A stretch of DNA of 64,000 nucleotides. It comes from CAVXWV01 sp963695415 (GTDB lineage Bacteria; Chloroflexota; Anaerolineae; Anaerolineales; UBA4823). The stretch is from positions 62,001 through 126,000 of the forward strand of contig CAVOGL010000023.1 in assembly GCA_963695415.1 (NCBI GenBank). The letters are read 5' to 3'. Position numbers and translations under genes: made by a program. Below the pieces are notes generated by a model that was not told where the DNA came from, ran no database searches, and saw nothing but the letters and a program-made list of their open reading frames with translations. Positions 29,549-40,400 of the stretch are shown here, in pieces; the stretch's first letter is position 1; every line of letters begins with the position of its first letter.

Positions 29549-30030
29549 TGGACTGATCATCGTCCTGCTGGGGCGCTATCTGGGCAGGTACTGGGGATAT
29601 CTGGCAGCAGAGGTGGTGATCCCATCCGCCAGGTGGAGAGTGGTCAGAGCCTGGATCTGGGGGACAGTGCCGTCTTGCAGGTGCTGGCGGTCACCGGACG
29701 GGGGATGGTGCTGCTGCTGGAGTGGGGCAGCTTCTGGACCCTGCTGCCGGCGGGGCTGGATTTCGTGACGATGGAGGCGCTTGACCCATGTCAGGTGACC
29801 GCGGTGTTGATGGCGGAAAACGGCTATGCCCCGCTGAACACGCGTGAGTGGATCGAGGGGCTGAGTCCGCAGGTGGTGCTGCTCAGCGTGGCTGCGGGGG
29901 ACAGGGATGGGCTGCCCGACCCGGAGGCGCTGCAGGTGGCGGGGGGGTCAACCTGCTGCGTACGGACCGGGACGGCTGGATTGAGCTGAGCACGGATGGG
30001 GAGATGATGTGGGTGGAGGCGGCACGGTAA
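29549..30030 (+). pseudogene. Collapsed second copy of the ComEC gene
   Basis: Two blocks match the ComEC gene at 11492-13954. Bases 29549-29620 correspond to about 12383-12455 (SGLIIVLLGRYLGRYWG), and 29621-30030 to about 13546-13954 (VESGQSLDLGDSAVLQVLAV through GEMMWVEA). The ~1.09 kb between them is absent. The junction falls near GTGGTGATC/GATCCC, sharing a short GATC. The copy keeps the same end of the gene and later contains one more frameshift near 29945. There is no usable start and no complete domain. Confidence 0.85.
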
Positions 30031-30085
30031 TACCGGGCGGCACGGTAGTGTTGGACGGAGAAGGGCAAACCATAGGCTAACATGC

Positions 30086-30091
30086 TATAAT
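30086..30091 (+). promoter_or_regulatory. Candidate -10 box for the toxin-antitoxin pair
   Basis: A perfect TATAAT occurs 37 bases before the antitoxin ATG. No good -35 hexamer stands at 16-18 bases, so this is a weak call based on position and the -10 alone. Confidence 0.3.
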
Positions 30092-30128
30092 ATCCTCAAG
30101 AATGTTTGATTATTGAGACCTACAATAT

Positions 30129-30437
30129 ATGGATACTCTCGTCCTCCCAAAACCAGCCTATAATGTTCTGCGGCGTTTGACCGGGGAAACTCGTCCTGAC
30201 GTTGCTTTAAGTATTGCATTGAAAGACCTGGTACGACTGCGCCTGGAAGCTGCGCAGTTTGTTATCGCCAACTTTGAAGGGAAGTATAGTATGCCATTCA
30301 ACGAGTTTCAGGAAGCGTGGCAGGCGGGCCATATATCTGCTCAGTATTCATACGCGGTTGAAGGGGATTATTGGGACTGGGAAGCAGCCATCAGCGATGT
30401 AAAAGCACTCCAGGAACTGGCTTATTCAATGGTATGA
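30129..30437 (+). CDS. Candidate antitoxin, TumA-like
   Basis: 102 soluble residues starting MDTLVLPKPAYNVLRRL, with a helical, weakly acidic middle (DVALSIALKDLVRLRLEAAQ) and an aromatic end (DYWDWEAAISDVKAL). The position directly before a TumE-like toxin and the four-base ATGA overlap match a type II pair in which the antitoxin is translated first. I do not recognise a DNA-binding fold with certainty, so the antitoxin call rests on context. Confidence 0.6.
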   Translation: MDTLVLPKPAYNVLRRLTGETRPDVALSIALKDLVRLRLEAAQFVIANFEGKYSMPFNEFQEAWQAGHISAQYSYAVEGDYWDWEAAISDVKALQELAYSMV

Positions 30438-30769
30438 CAGTAGATGAATTTGAGGTCCAGGTGATTTCAGCCTGCGCTGCTTCCCCAATTGTGACCAGTG
30501 TGGCAGTTATTGGCATCGGTATCACCTGGTTGCGTTTAAGGGCATATTTGATCGACGAATCGTTCATAGAGGCATTCTTCAATGAGGCGACTCAAAAAGT
30601 GGCTTTCGCCCGCATCCAAAACGGAAAGCGGATTTTCGGCGCTGACAACACGGGAGGCTGGCATTGGCACCCGTTGGATGCACCAGAAGAACATATTCAT
30701 AACGAAGAGGCAGTTTCAATTCACGCCTTTCTCCGACGTATAGAAGATGATCCCAATTTTTTAGGTTAA
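30434..30769 (+). CDS. TumE-like toxin (DUF6516 type)
   Basis: 111 residues from ATG at 30434, which overlaps the antitoxin stop. The family pattern is strong: LRLRAYLIDESFIEAFFNEA, then FARIQNGKRIFGADN and GWHWHPLD. A longer version from an earlier start (30371) would overlap the antitoxin widely and is less likely. TumE-type proteins are the toxin half of type II systems; the exact target is not visible here. The pair sits beside the ComEC remnant. Confidence 0.72.
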   Translation: MTVDEFEVQVISACAASPIVTSVAVIGIGITWLRLRAYLIDESFIEAFFNEATQKVAFARIQNGKRIFGADNTGGWHWHPLDAPEEHIHNEEAVSIHAFLRRIEDDPNFLG

Positions 30770-30971
30770 TAATCCTCTACATATGCGCAGTTCAGAACAC
30801 TTCTGTATGAACAGGAGTATTTGAATTAATTTAGGTCAGGCTAACCACGCCACGACCAGAATTGCTTAGAAAGCCCTTCGGGAACGACAAAACCATTTCG
30901 CATGAGAGCAAAGCAATAACCTTGGACAGGCTTACGACCCTCGTAAATTTCAGAAAGGTAACTAACCAAAA

Positions 30972-32525
30972 ATGAAAACCATCGAAGTTGAAATCTCCCA
31001 TGGAAAGATCAGAGGGTTCCGAGACGAAGGCGTCAATATCTTCAAAGGAATACCCTACGCCGGCAGGGTTTCGGGAGACCGAAGGTTCCGCCGCCCGGCT
31101 GAACTCGAGCCATGGACAGGGGTACGAGATGCGCTGCAGCTGGGCGCACCTGCCATCCAACCTCCCAGAATAAACGAACCGGATCCGGCAGAAGACTGCC
31201 TTTTCCTCAACATCTGGACTCCTGCCAATGACCATCAAAAGCGACCGGTGATGTTCTACAACCATGGTGGGGGTTATGAGATTGGCTCAGGTGGGAAGCC
31301 AGACCAGGATGGCTCCAACCTGGCGCGAGACTTTGATGTCGTTGTGGTGCAAACCAACCACCGCCTGGGCTTGTTGGGCTTTCTTTTCCTCGACGACCTG
31401 GCAGGACCGGATTATGAGGGTTCCGGGAACCAGGGCTTGTTGGATATCGTTGCGGGGTTGGAATGGGTGCACCAGAATATCAGCGTCTTTGGCGGAGATT
31501 CCGACAACGTGATGATCTTTGGCGAATCAGGTGGCGGTGCCAAAACATCCTGTTTATATGCCATGCCGGCAGCCGCGCCATATTTCAATAAGGCATCGAT
31601 CGAGAGCGGACCAGGTGTGCGCATGTTCACCCGCGAGATGGCATCTCAAACAACCTCCTGGCTGCTCAAAGAATTGGATATTGCCCCGAAAGACTGGCGA
31701 AAGCTGCTTTCCATTCCTGCGGCTGAATTGTTACGGCTCCAATCGACAATCCCAGATGTGCCGCCATCTCGCGCCAGGAACAGGACCGGAGAAGCCACAA
31801 GCGCAGGTCCCTTTGGTTTTGGACCGGTGGTCGATGGCGTTTGCCTCCCTTCCCATCCCTTCGACCCGGCAGCCCCTGCCATTTCTTCCGATAAACCGTT
31901 GATGGTTGGTTGGAATGAAGATGAATACACCTTCTTTGCCTGGGAAAGGAAGGACACGAGTGCGATCGGTCTTGATTTCGCCAGCCTGGAAGCAAAGCTC
32001 GAAGCGCAGTATGGTTCCGATACGAAACAGATCATTGAGACTTACCGCAGCGCTATGCCGGACGCCTCCCCAACGGATATTTTTGTGGCAGTTGCCTCGA
32101 TCACCATGATGGGTCTCGGGTCCGTTGAGATCGCTGAGAAAAAGGCGGCTCAAAATGGCGCGCCTGTTTATTTGTATCACTTTGGGTATAAGTCAGAGGA
32201 AAAAATTCCCGGAACCGATTATGCGCTGGGCACACCTCACGCGATGGATATAACTTTCAAATTTAATAATGAAACGCTCACAGAGCGTTTAGAATATCTC
32301 TCCGGAAGCCGCCCTGAGCGTTTCATCGCATCCCATCACATGGCTGAATTGTGGACCACCTTTGCCCGGACAGGAAGACCCGCGGCGGTTGGCGTCCCGG
32401 AGTGGCCGGCGTTTAATTTTGAAGATCGACCATCCCTGCGCATTGATACAAAATGCGAGGTGATCAACAATCGCTTCAGCGAAGAGCTTGCCATGTGGCG
32501 GGCAATCGGGATTTTACCGGTTTAA
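30972..32525 (+). CDS. Type B carboxylesterase/lipase
   Basis: An intact 517-residue alpha/beta hydrolase. The oxyanion and nucleophile regions are canonical: YNHGGGYEIGSGG, QTNHRLGLLGFL and FGESGGGAKTS with the catalytic Ser in GESGG. A histidine near the end (ASHHMAELWTTFARTG) probably completes the triad. No signal peptide, so it is probably cytoplasmic and acts on small carboxylic esters. The gene is preceded by ~200 bases with no other gene. Confidence 0.9.
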   Translation: MKTIEVEISHGKIRGFRDEGVNIFKGIPYAGRVSGDRRFRRPAELEPWTGVRDALQLGAPAIQPPRINEPDPAEDCLFLNIWTPANDHQKRPVMFYNHGGGYEIGSGGKPDQDGSNLARDFDVVVVQTNHRLGLLGFLFLDDLAGPDYEGSGNQGLLDIVAGLEWVHQNISVFGGDSDNVMIFGESGGGAKTSCLYAMPAAAPYFNKASIESGPGVRMFTREMASQTTSWLLKELDIAPKDWRKLLSIPAAELLRLQSTIPDVPPSRARNRTGEATSAGPFGFGPVVDGVCLPSHPFDPAAPAISSDKPLMVGWNEDEYTFFAWERKDTSAIGLDFASLEAKLEAQYGSDTKQIIETYRSAMPDASPTDIFVAVASITMMGLGSVEIAEKKAAQNGAPVYLYHFGYKSEEKIPGTDYALGTPHAMDITFKFNNETLTERLEYLSGSRPERFIASHHMAELWTTFARTGRPAAVGVPEWPAFNFEDRPSLRIDTKCEVINNRFSEELAMWRAIGILPV

Positions 32526-32638
32526 AAGTTTTTCGATCGAATCTCGAGTTCAGCGTGTGAGGGCAGCGAAGCGGGGGCTCTCTCATGGATGTAAGGGAAT
32601 ACTGAATTGTGATACCAGACGCTGAGACGGGCGTTCGT

Positions 32639-33498
32639 TCAATAGGCGTCCAGTTTTCTTTCACCCAGCCATTTCACCATTTCAGGATCACGATGGTCAA
32701 AGAAGCTGCTCGTTTTTGTGTCTAAGGTTGTCATCGCCGCCGTGTCTTCCGCGCTTAATTCAAAATCAAACACACTGATATTTTCGACCATCCTTTCTTT
32801 GCGGGTCGTTTTTGAAAGGACAATAATTCCTCTTTGCACCAGCCAGCGGAGAATTACCTGGGCAACACTTTTATTGTGTTTTGCGGCGATGGATAGCAGG
32901 AGTTCATTTTGAAAAATATGATTCCTTCCCTCTGCAAATGGCGCCCATGCTTCAACCTGGACGCTGGTTATCCTGTAAGAATTTTTGCGTGTCAATTTGC
33001 TGGTGGAAAGGGCTTACTTCGATCTGATTTACTGCAGGCGTTATTTTGTTATGTACCATCAAGTCCATGATCCGGTCAGGAGGAAAGTTTGAAACCCCGA
33101 TTGCTCTGACTTTGCCTTGCTGGTACAGTTCTTCCATCGCCCGCCATTCCCCATACACATCGCCGAATGGTTGGTGGATCAGATACAGGTCAAGGTAATC
33201 TAACTGCAAGCGCTTCAGGGAATTTTCAAAGGCTTTTAGTGTGCCTTCATAACCATTGCTCTGGATCCAAAGTTTTGTCGTGATAAACAGATTCTTCTCT
33301 GGCAACGCCGCTTTGTTGGATCCCCCTGCCAACCGCCTCTTCGTTCTGGTAAGAAGCTGCCGTGTCGATATGGCTGTATCCGCTTTGGATCGCGTCGATC
33401 ACGCTTCTTTCGCATTCAGCTGGATCCGTGATCTGAAAAACACCGAAGCCAAGAACAGGGATTTCAACGCCATTATTTAATATTACAGTTTGCATCAT
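32639..33498 (-). CDS. Aldo/keto reductase, two frameshifts
   Basis: Three frames join near 33285 and 32965 into about 286 residues. AKR signatures are clear: NNGVEIPVLGFGVFQ, SGYSHIDTAASYQNEEAVG (catalytic Asp and Tyr), LFITTKLWIQ (Lys), YLDLYLIHQPFGD (His) and GVSNFPPDRIMDL. The C-terminus has VAQVILRWLVQRGIIVLSKT, the NADPH-binding pattern. It resembles 2,5-diketogluconate reductase-type AKR5 enzymes, which reduce aldehydes or ketones with NADPH; substrate unknown. Confidence 0.85.
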
Positions 33499-33527
33499 TT
33501 TTCCTCATGATTTCTGTGGTTAGCGTG

Positions 33528-33911
33528 TCACTGTGGGGTAAGCAGCCTGGTGAACGAGAGCGAGGCTAGCATCCAGGTGCCACTTTGCTGCACATACACT
33601 TCTGTCACCATGAAGGGATTGGTGACCTCATTGCCGCCAACAACGGCTAGCAGCGTAATTTTGTTGAGAAGGATGGCAGTGGTGCCAATGATATTCACTG
33701 ATACTTCGTGGATATCCGCTTTCTTGTAGTGAATTCCACCGCTTTTGATGACATCGAGTTCCTGCTCCCTGGTCATGTTTCCGCCCATATGGACGAACAC
33801 AGCCTTTTCATGGAAGAGAGCGTCCAGGGTTTCTACCTTGCGCTCTGACATCCAGCGCCACTTCTCCTTCGAGAGATTGATGACTTCTTGTTCTGATGTT
33901 TGATTTTGCAT
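33528..33911 (-). CDS. SnoaL/DUF4440-like NTF2-fold protein
   Basis: 127 residues in an NTF2-like pattern: an N-terminal helix (EQEVINLSKEKWRWMSERKV), DALFHEKAVFVHMGG, then beta strands ending TWMLASLSFTRL. DUF4440 proteins bind small ligands or act as minor isomerases. It lies just upstream of the AKR gene on the same strand (29-base gap), so they may form one transcript. Confidence 0.75.
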   Translation of the reverse strand: MQNQTSEQEVINLSKEKWRWMSERKVETLDALFHEKAVFVHMGGNMTREQELDVIKSGGIHYKKADIHEVSVNIIGTTAILLNKITLLAVVGGNEVTNPFMVTEVYVQQSGTWMLASLSFTRLLTPQ

Positions 33912-34116
33912 AATCCTCTCCTCATGTTTATGTCTGTGTCGCTGTTTTTATACCAGGCACTGTCACCTCTAAAGAGAGTTCTACTACCGGGAGTTGGCTC
34001 CAGGTCAAGGGTTTTGCTCCTAAAATCAAGGATGAAAAAGGTTGCGGTTTACATAGCCGGTTCCGGTATGAGCCCGCAACGAGAGTGATCTGGCTCGTGC
34101 AGGTGATGATTCAGGT

Positions 34117-35271
34117 CTAGTCGTAGACCACAGTCTCTACCTGGTGACGCTGGATGTAATCCCAATCCAGCTCCACGCCCAAACCCGGACCCTGGGGCAC
34201 TGCCACATGCCCATTTTGATCGATGTTTTCCAACTCATCCGTGAATTCCGGCGGGTAAATGGGGGGTTTCGTGACCTTGATTTTGGGATTGAGCAGACCC
34301 AATTCGTAGTAGTTTGTGTTCCGGATAGAGGCGATGCAGTGCCGGTGTGCGAGCCCGCCGCCATGAAATTCCACGTCCAACCCGAACCCCTCGGCGGCAT
34401 GGGCGACTTTCATTGCTCCGGTAATCCCACCGTCTTCATACACCCCCGTGCGCACGAAATCGGTGCCGCCGTTGACGATGAAGTCCACGTGTTGTTCCAG
34501 TCCAAAGATATGCTCCGTCTGCAGGAGCGGCGTCTTGATCAATTCGCGCAGCTTCTTGTGACCGAAAATCGAGACGCCACCATCTTTATAAGGATCTTCC
34601 AGCCAGAAGAAATCCGCCGCGTCGCATGCCCTTCCAACGCGCAGTGCATCCGCCCAGGTCTCGTACTCGCAAGCGGGATCGATCATCAGGTCCATGTCCT
34701 CGCCAACCCGTTTGCGCGTCTCCAGGACTGTCGCCACCTCGCGCTCGATCGGACCATTGCCCCACCCGTGGATCTTGAACGCCCGGTACCCCAGCTCCTT
34801 GCACTGCTGTGCAAAGTCGGCAAAGGCTTCCGGCGAAGAAAGCCCTCCGTTCTCGTCGCCGTGGTAGGTACTGGCATAAGCCGGCAGGGTTTGCTTATAA
34901 CCGCCCAGAAGCTGATAGATTGGCACACCGTAGGCTTTGCCCGCCAGGTCCCATAGGGCAACGTCGACGGTACCGATTGTGGTGCGGTCGGTGTGGCGCA
35001 GCCCTCGTTTGAGATCATTGTAGATTTTTTCGCGCTCGAACGGGTTTGCCCCGAGGAGGTACTGCACCACAACCGATGGCAAATTGGATCTCGACTCCGG
35101 GTACTCACCGACTATGCCCAGGTTCGTATGGACCCTCAAGACGGTATTCCGTAACGTTTCCACACTGCCTGCCTCATAGACATGATTGAAACCGTTGTAA
35201 TCTCTACCCATATCCCGAACCTGGTACTCAAACGTGATCAATTCCAAACTGGTTATCTCCGGCGATGTCAC
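34117..35271 (-). CDS. Enolase-superfamily (mandelate racemase/MLE-like) enzyme
   Basis: An intact 384-residue protein with capping domain and barrel. Barrel residues are visible: KxH motif in AFKIHGWGNGP (base), metal ligands in LMIDPACEYETW (Asp) and FFWLEDPYKDG (Glu), then LLQTEHIFGLEQH and a later His in EFHGGGLAHRH. KxH and a C-terminal His suit the mandelate racemase subgroup of acid-sugar dehydratases. The exact acid sugar cannot be read off. Start ATG at 35271 follows AAAGGAGAA. Confidence 0.88.
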   Translation of the reverse strand: MTSPEITSLELITFEYQVRDMGRDYNGFNHVYEAGSVETLRNTVLRVHTNLGIVGEYPESRSNLPSVVVQYLLGANPFEREKIYNDLKRGLRHTDRTTIGTVDVALWDLAGKAYGVPIYQLLGGYKQTLPAYASTYHGDENGGLSSPEAFADFAQQCKELGYRAFKIHGWGNGPIEREVATVLETRKRVGEDMDLMIDPACEYETWADALRVGRACDAADFFWLEDPYKDGGVSIFGHKKLRELIKTPLLQTEHIFGLEQHVDFIVNGGTDFVRTGVYEDGGITGAMKVAHAAEGFGLDVEFHGGGLAHRHCIASIRNTNYYELGLLNPKIKVTKPPIYPPEFTDELENIDQNGHVAVPQGPGLGVELDWDYIQRHQVETVVYD

Positions 35272-35357
35272 AATGTTCTCCTTTCTAATTCTTCGTGTTA
35301 TATGGTATGCCGTATTTCATTCTTTCGAAAAAACCTGATTTCAATGATTTGAAAGTT

Positions 35358-36347
35358 CTACGAGCTGAGAAGTAGGTGTATTTGTTTACGCATGTGGCGA
35401 GTGATGGGTGTTTCTTTGCAATCCGCAGCATGTGAATAACGGGCATCCATTTCGGCCAGCAAGCGTTTCTCGTTTCCCGGCTGACCAAGGGCAATCATCT
35501 CGAGTGTCTCCAGGTCTTCCAGGATCTGGTCAATCTCATGCTCCGAGGTTGCCAACGAACTTGTTGAAAGATGCTCGATCTCTTCGGCGATTTCGGCGAT
35601 GAATGCATGCAGACCTCCAGAGCTGATCAGGGTGTCTGAGATCATCTCGTCCCGATCGTGGAGATCTGAAAACGGTTTATCTGGGAAAAAGGCGCTCATG
35701 AAAGGTCCTAACAGTATCTGCTGGACAGCCTGGCATAGGATATTGGCAAAATAGAGCGGGTCGATGAGATGTTCTGCAAACCGGACACCTGAGTGAATTT
35801 CGTAATTGTGTAGAGCTTCCGGCAACCTTGCATGAAAAAGTTGTTCGAGTTCCTGGGATATTTTGTTATAGTGCCTAACCACCGGCTCGTTCAACTCCCA
35901 ATTGCCACAACCCAGACAGTAGAATAACCAGCACTTCACCGTCTTCCATTCAACTGGCCAGCCACATCGGGAATGGGTAAAGTAGATGCACTCACGATCG
36001 GTTGCCTGTACCTGGCTTGTGAAGTGGGGAATCGACCGGTCCAGCATAACCAGAGCAAACAGATCGAATGGATGAACCCCTGAAGCGTGCACACCACAAC
36101 ACTGACCACGGCAGTGATCGCAATAGGGAAACTGGTTCCAAAGAATGTGGTTGTATTCCAGGAACAAGGAAGAGATTGATTGGATGAATTCCTGTGCTTG
36201 CGGGTAGCTCCACTGCATTCTGGGCTGGTTCACGGTGATGGTGCGCTGGTCTCTCTGCCATTCGTTTGCAGCCAGCTGCATTTGCTGGAAAATTCGCAGA
36301 TCCCGTTGGTAATCCAGATATTCGGGATGTTGTGCGAGTTTCATCAA
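35358..36347 (-). CDS. CxxCxxxCC cysteine-rich protein, YkgJ-like domain
   Basis: 329 soluble residues. The centre has YCDHCRGQCCGVHASG, the CxxCxxxCC motif of the YkgJ zinc/iron-chelating family, followed by a Cys at CIYFTHSRCGWP, another at KTVKCWLFYCLGCG and further spaced Cys. YkgJ proteins are about 100-250 residues; this one has long helical flanks (N-terminal LRIFQQMQLAANEWQRDQ, C-terminal QILEDLETLEMIALG). Metal binding is inferred from the Cys pattern. Confidence 0.7.
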   Translation of the reverse strand: MMKLAQHPEYLDYQRDLRIFQQMQLAANEWQRDQRTITVNQPRMQWSYPQAQEFIQSISSLFLEYNHILWNQFPYCDHCRGQCCGVHASGVHPFDLFALVMLDRSIPHFTSQVQATDRECIYFTHSRCGWPVEWKTVKCWLFYCLGCGNWELNEPVVRHYNKISQELEQLFHARLPEALHNYEIHSGVRFAEHLIDPLYFANILCQAVQQILLGPFMSAFFPDKPFSDLHDRDEMISDTLISSGGLHAFIAEIAEEIEHLSTSSLATSEHEIDQILEDLETLEMIALGQPGNEKRLLAEMDARYSHAADCKETPITRHMRKQIHLLLSS

Positions 36348-36420
36348 TTTACCTTTGGGCTGTTCTTTTCAGGTGGTCAGTTCGGGTCCATAAAAGCTTG
36401 ATCGGTTGGAGTTTGCATGG

Positions 36421-37238
36421 TCAAGGCGAACGTATGCGCAGGTCGCGGATTGTGATCAGCAGCATAATACTCAACAGAATTGAGCCACTCAGCAGCCAGA
36501 AATGTGGGATAAAGGCGGATCCAATCACCAGTATAAAAGTTAGCACGATCAGGGCAATGACCAGGAGCACTCCACAGGCTTCCCCATCGCAATCGAAAAT
36601 GTCTGCGTCTGCCCCTCAACAAAGCTTAGCGTATCCCAGACGACAAAATCAGTTGCCTGGACGACATTGTATTCAATCGATTCCAGTCGCGAGGCACTGA
36701 TTGCCCCCAGGTTCTCGGTTCTGGTGAGACCAACCCACATTGTGAGGATGAACCCAATTGTTGGGATCAGGAACACCCACATAGGTGTGTAGGTGTTCGG
36801 GTTTTGATACCAGTACGTGCGGTTGATGAACCATGCCAGGATCATGACACCGATGATTGCGGGTATGGTCACGGGAATTCCCCCCCACATGGCTTCGACT
36901 TTGTGCAGACGGAATACAAAAAAGACAAAGAGTAGGGCGGCGATCAAGACGAAGATGCCCATCCAGACGGTGGTCTTTATCGATCCCTGTTTCAGATCCT
37001 GGATTTCATCTTCCAGGTCTTTGTGGACATCATCCAGTACCGGATTGACGAATCGATCGAGTATACGCGTAAACCCTACGATTGTGCCCGTGATGATACA
37101 GACGATTGCGATCACCAGGAAAGGAAGGGTGATGACAGCCTTTCCACCCGTCATGGAATAGGTAAGGATCACCAGCGAACCGGTGCTTACACCAAGGATA
37201 ATCAGGATGATTGAGAGAATGGTTTTCTTTGCCACCAA
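36421..37238 (-). CDS. Multi-pass membrane protein of unknown function, frameshifted
   Basis: About 272 residues after joining frames near 36605. Roughly six helices: TILSIILIILGVSTGSLVIL, PFLVIAIVCIITGTIVGF, TTVWMGIFVLIAALLFVFFV, IPAIIGVMILAWFI, WVFLIPTIGFILTMWVG, then, in the second frame, VLLVIALIVLTFILVIGSAF and LLSGSILLSIMLLI. A charged loop (DDVHKDLEDEIQDLKQG) follows the second helix. No named family. Confidence 0.6.
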
Positions 37239-37417
37239 CTTGCTCCTGATAGGTTAACTTCCGTGGTTTTATTTTCGCGGAAAAAAGCAATTAAATCAAG
37301 ACGCAGATGGTCAGATGATGATCTTTTCCGAAAAATCGTCGTCGCGATCAGATTGCCATTTGGAAGAAGCGACCACCAACACTGGAGGAGAGAGAGCAAC
37401 TCGTTGACAGGGAAGGA

Positions 37418-40400
37418 TCAGATTATGCCTAAGAGGTCTCTAGCTTCTACCAGATCTGGAGTTGAGAAGCCTTCGGTAAATTTCTTGTATGTATCTCCCA
37501 GCAGCCGCAGGCTTTCCTGGTCCTGTAACAATCGCGTCAGGGTGATGGCAAGGCGCAGTTCCAGCATGATGACTCCGTGCTGCTGAGTGACCGCAAGCGC
37601 CCGGCGGTAATATTGTTCGGCTTCTGCAAGGTTGGGAGGATGCAGAGCTAAGAGGAGATCCCCTTTGAGCCGCAGGGATTCCACCATCATCACATCTCCA
37701 TAACCTCCACTTTTTATGGCAAGCACTTCTTCCAGATAAGCCAATCCCTGACCCGGGTTACCCGCCATTGAACACACACCAGCCTGAAGGGTGCGGAGCA
37801 GGGGCCAGAACACCGGTGGGCTCTTCAAATCCTGGTAGATGTCCATGCCTAAGTTAATTTGTGCCAGACCCTCTTCAGCACTGCCAAGGATGGCTTTCCC
37901 CGCGCCCTGCAGGCAGGAGCCCACTGCATACCATATCTGGAAACGATGTTCCTCAGCGACTTCCAGCAGCTGCCGGGTGTATCCCAGGCTGGCTTCAAAC
38001 TCTTGCCGCCAGAAATGCAGAAACCCGGTGTGATACAAAGCATATGCCAGGCTGTAGGGGTGGTTGATGCTTCTTGCCAGCTGCACGGCGTTTTCTGCAT
38101 AGCGCAAGGCACGGTCCGGGAATCCAAGCCCCCAGAGGAGTAAAGCAGAGGAAATGTAACAGGGAACGCCTGGGTGATTGCCCAGGCGGAAACGGCTCGA
38201 AGGTCGGCGGGTTGGATCGATATGAGCAATCCCTTTTTCGAGGTGCTGCAGACCGAGTGTTGGATTTCCGGTGAAGGCGTAGAAAGAACCCAGCACCAGG
38301 TGCCCTTCGATGCGCATGTCGCTGTCGTCATATCGTTCTGCAAGCTGCATGATTTGCTCTCCGATTGGCAGGCACTTATCCGATTTCACTCCGGAATGTG
38401 TAAAAGGAATAAAGCCCTCGCAGGACAGGGAACAGTTGTGAAGTATCACCCGCCGACTGGATCAATTCCAGGGCGCGGTTGTAGGCATATTCCACCTCAG
38501 GTGAGTACCCCCGGGTCGCAAGCATGGCTCGTGCGAGGCTGGTTCGAAGGATGATCTCCTGCTGGATAACCTCAGGCGTGGAAGGGGTGGTTTCAAGGAT
38601 TTCGAGCAAATCGGTCGTCAGGTCAACCGTGGCATGGTACCAGCCGCGCATGTCATAGAGCAGCCACAGGCTGTCGACGAACTTACCCAGCTGTTCAAGA
38701 TCCCGTTTTTCTGCCCAATACTGCCAGGCGATGCGCACATTTTCAAGATCCGCGCTCAATACTTCCAGGGCTGCCTCTCGCTCACCGCCGGTGAGGCGCG
38801 GCCACTGCTGGAAGGTAAATTCTGCGAAATGGGTGGCGTGGCTTGATTGCACCTCTGCCTGGAAGGCGGGATCGGTTTCGGCGCTGCTAAGGCGTTCAGC
38901 GGCATATTCGCGGATGGTTGCCAGCATGTTAAAGCGCGTGTGCCCTGTGGTCGTTTCCTCCTGGCGGAGTAAGCTTTTGTCCACCAGTGATAGCAACCCG
39001 TCGAAGATATCGATGCCTGTCTCTTCCAGAGAACTGACCTGGCTGGAAATCGCTTCGACAGCATCGATGGTGCAGCCCTGGAATACGGACAACAACGCGA
39101 ACAGGCGCTGTTCACCGGGTTCCAAAATTTCATAACTCCAGCGGATTGCATCGCGCAGGGTCTGCTGCCGGGTGGGTAAATCGCGTGCACCTCCGCTCAG
39201 CATCTTCAGGCGGTTATCCAATCGATCGAGAAGCTGCCTGGGGGGAAACAGCCTGATGCGTGCAGCTGCCAGCTCGATTGCCAGGGGGAGACCATCTACC
39301 CGTACACAGATTTCTAGGACATCCCGGGCATTTTCGACCGTCAATGTGAAGTCGGGTTTTACTGCCCTGGCGCGCTCAATGAACAGGTGAACTGCTTCGT
39401 AACCAGCAAGCTGATCGGGAGATAGCCTGCCGGATCCGGCTTCGGGAAGCCCCAGCGGTGCCAGGGGGAAGACATGTTCGCCGCGCACGTGCAGGGCTTC
39501 GCGGCTGGTTACCAGTACCTTGAGCCCGGGGCAATTTTGGAGAAGTTCGACCACAATGTTGTTGGCACCCGTAACCTGCTCGAAGTTATCCAGGAGCAGC
39601 AACATGGTCTTGGTGCGCAGCTGTTCCTTGAGGTCTTCGAGCGGAGGGCGCTCGCTCGATTCTCTGAATGAAAGGGTTTGAGCGATTGTTGTGGGGACTG
39701 ATGCGGGATCCCGGATGGGCGCCAGATCGACGAAAAATACACCGTCGTTGAACTCTTCGACAAGCTCAGCCGCAGCCTGGAGGGATGTGCGCGTCTTGCC
39801 CATGCCACCCGGACCGGTGAGTGTCAGCAGGCGGATGCTGCTCGATCGCAGGCTTTCGACGATCCTGCCTACTTCTCTTTCCCGCCCGATGAGCGCTGTT
39901 GGCTGTGCGGGGAGGTTGTTTGGGCGATTGTCCAACGTGGCAAGCGGAGGGAAATCGGATTCCAGCCCGGGGATGATCAGCTGGTAGACCTGCTCGGGAC
40001 GTTCCAGACTTTTTAATCGGTGGGTACCCAGGTCGCGCAGTGAAGCCCCTTCGGTTATGTGATCAAGAGCAAGGCTTGCTGCTGAAGCTGAAAGCACTAC
40101 CTGGCCTCCATGCGCAGCCGACATTAACCGTGCTGTTCGATTAAGTGTCGGTCCGAAGAAATCATCTCCTCGCTGCTGCGCTTCCCCGGTGTGCAGCCCC
40201 ATGCGCACGCGCAGGGGACCCGTCTCCCCCCAAGGTTCCTGGCTTAATGCCCGCTGGGCATTGAAACAGGCATTTACACCGTCTGTTGTGGATAAAAATA
40301 CAGCCAGCAGCCCATCGCCGGTGGTTTTGATTACGCGCCCGTTAGCGCCTTCTACTGCTTTAAAAAGTATGGTGTCGTGTTGTTCCAGGGCAGATTTCAT

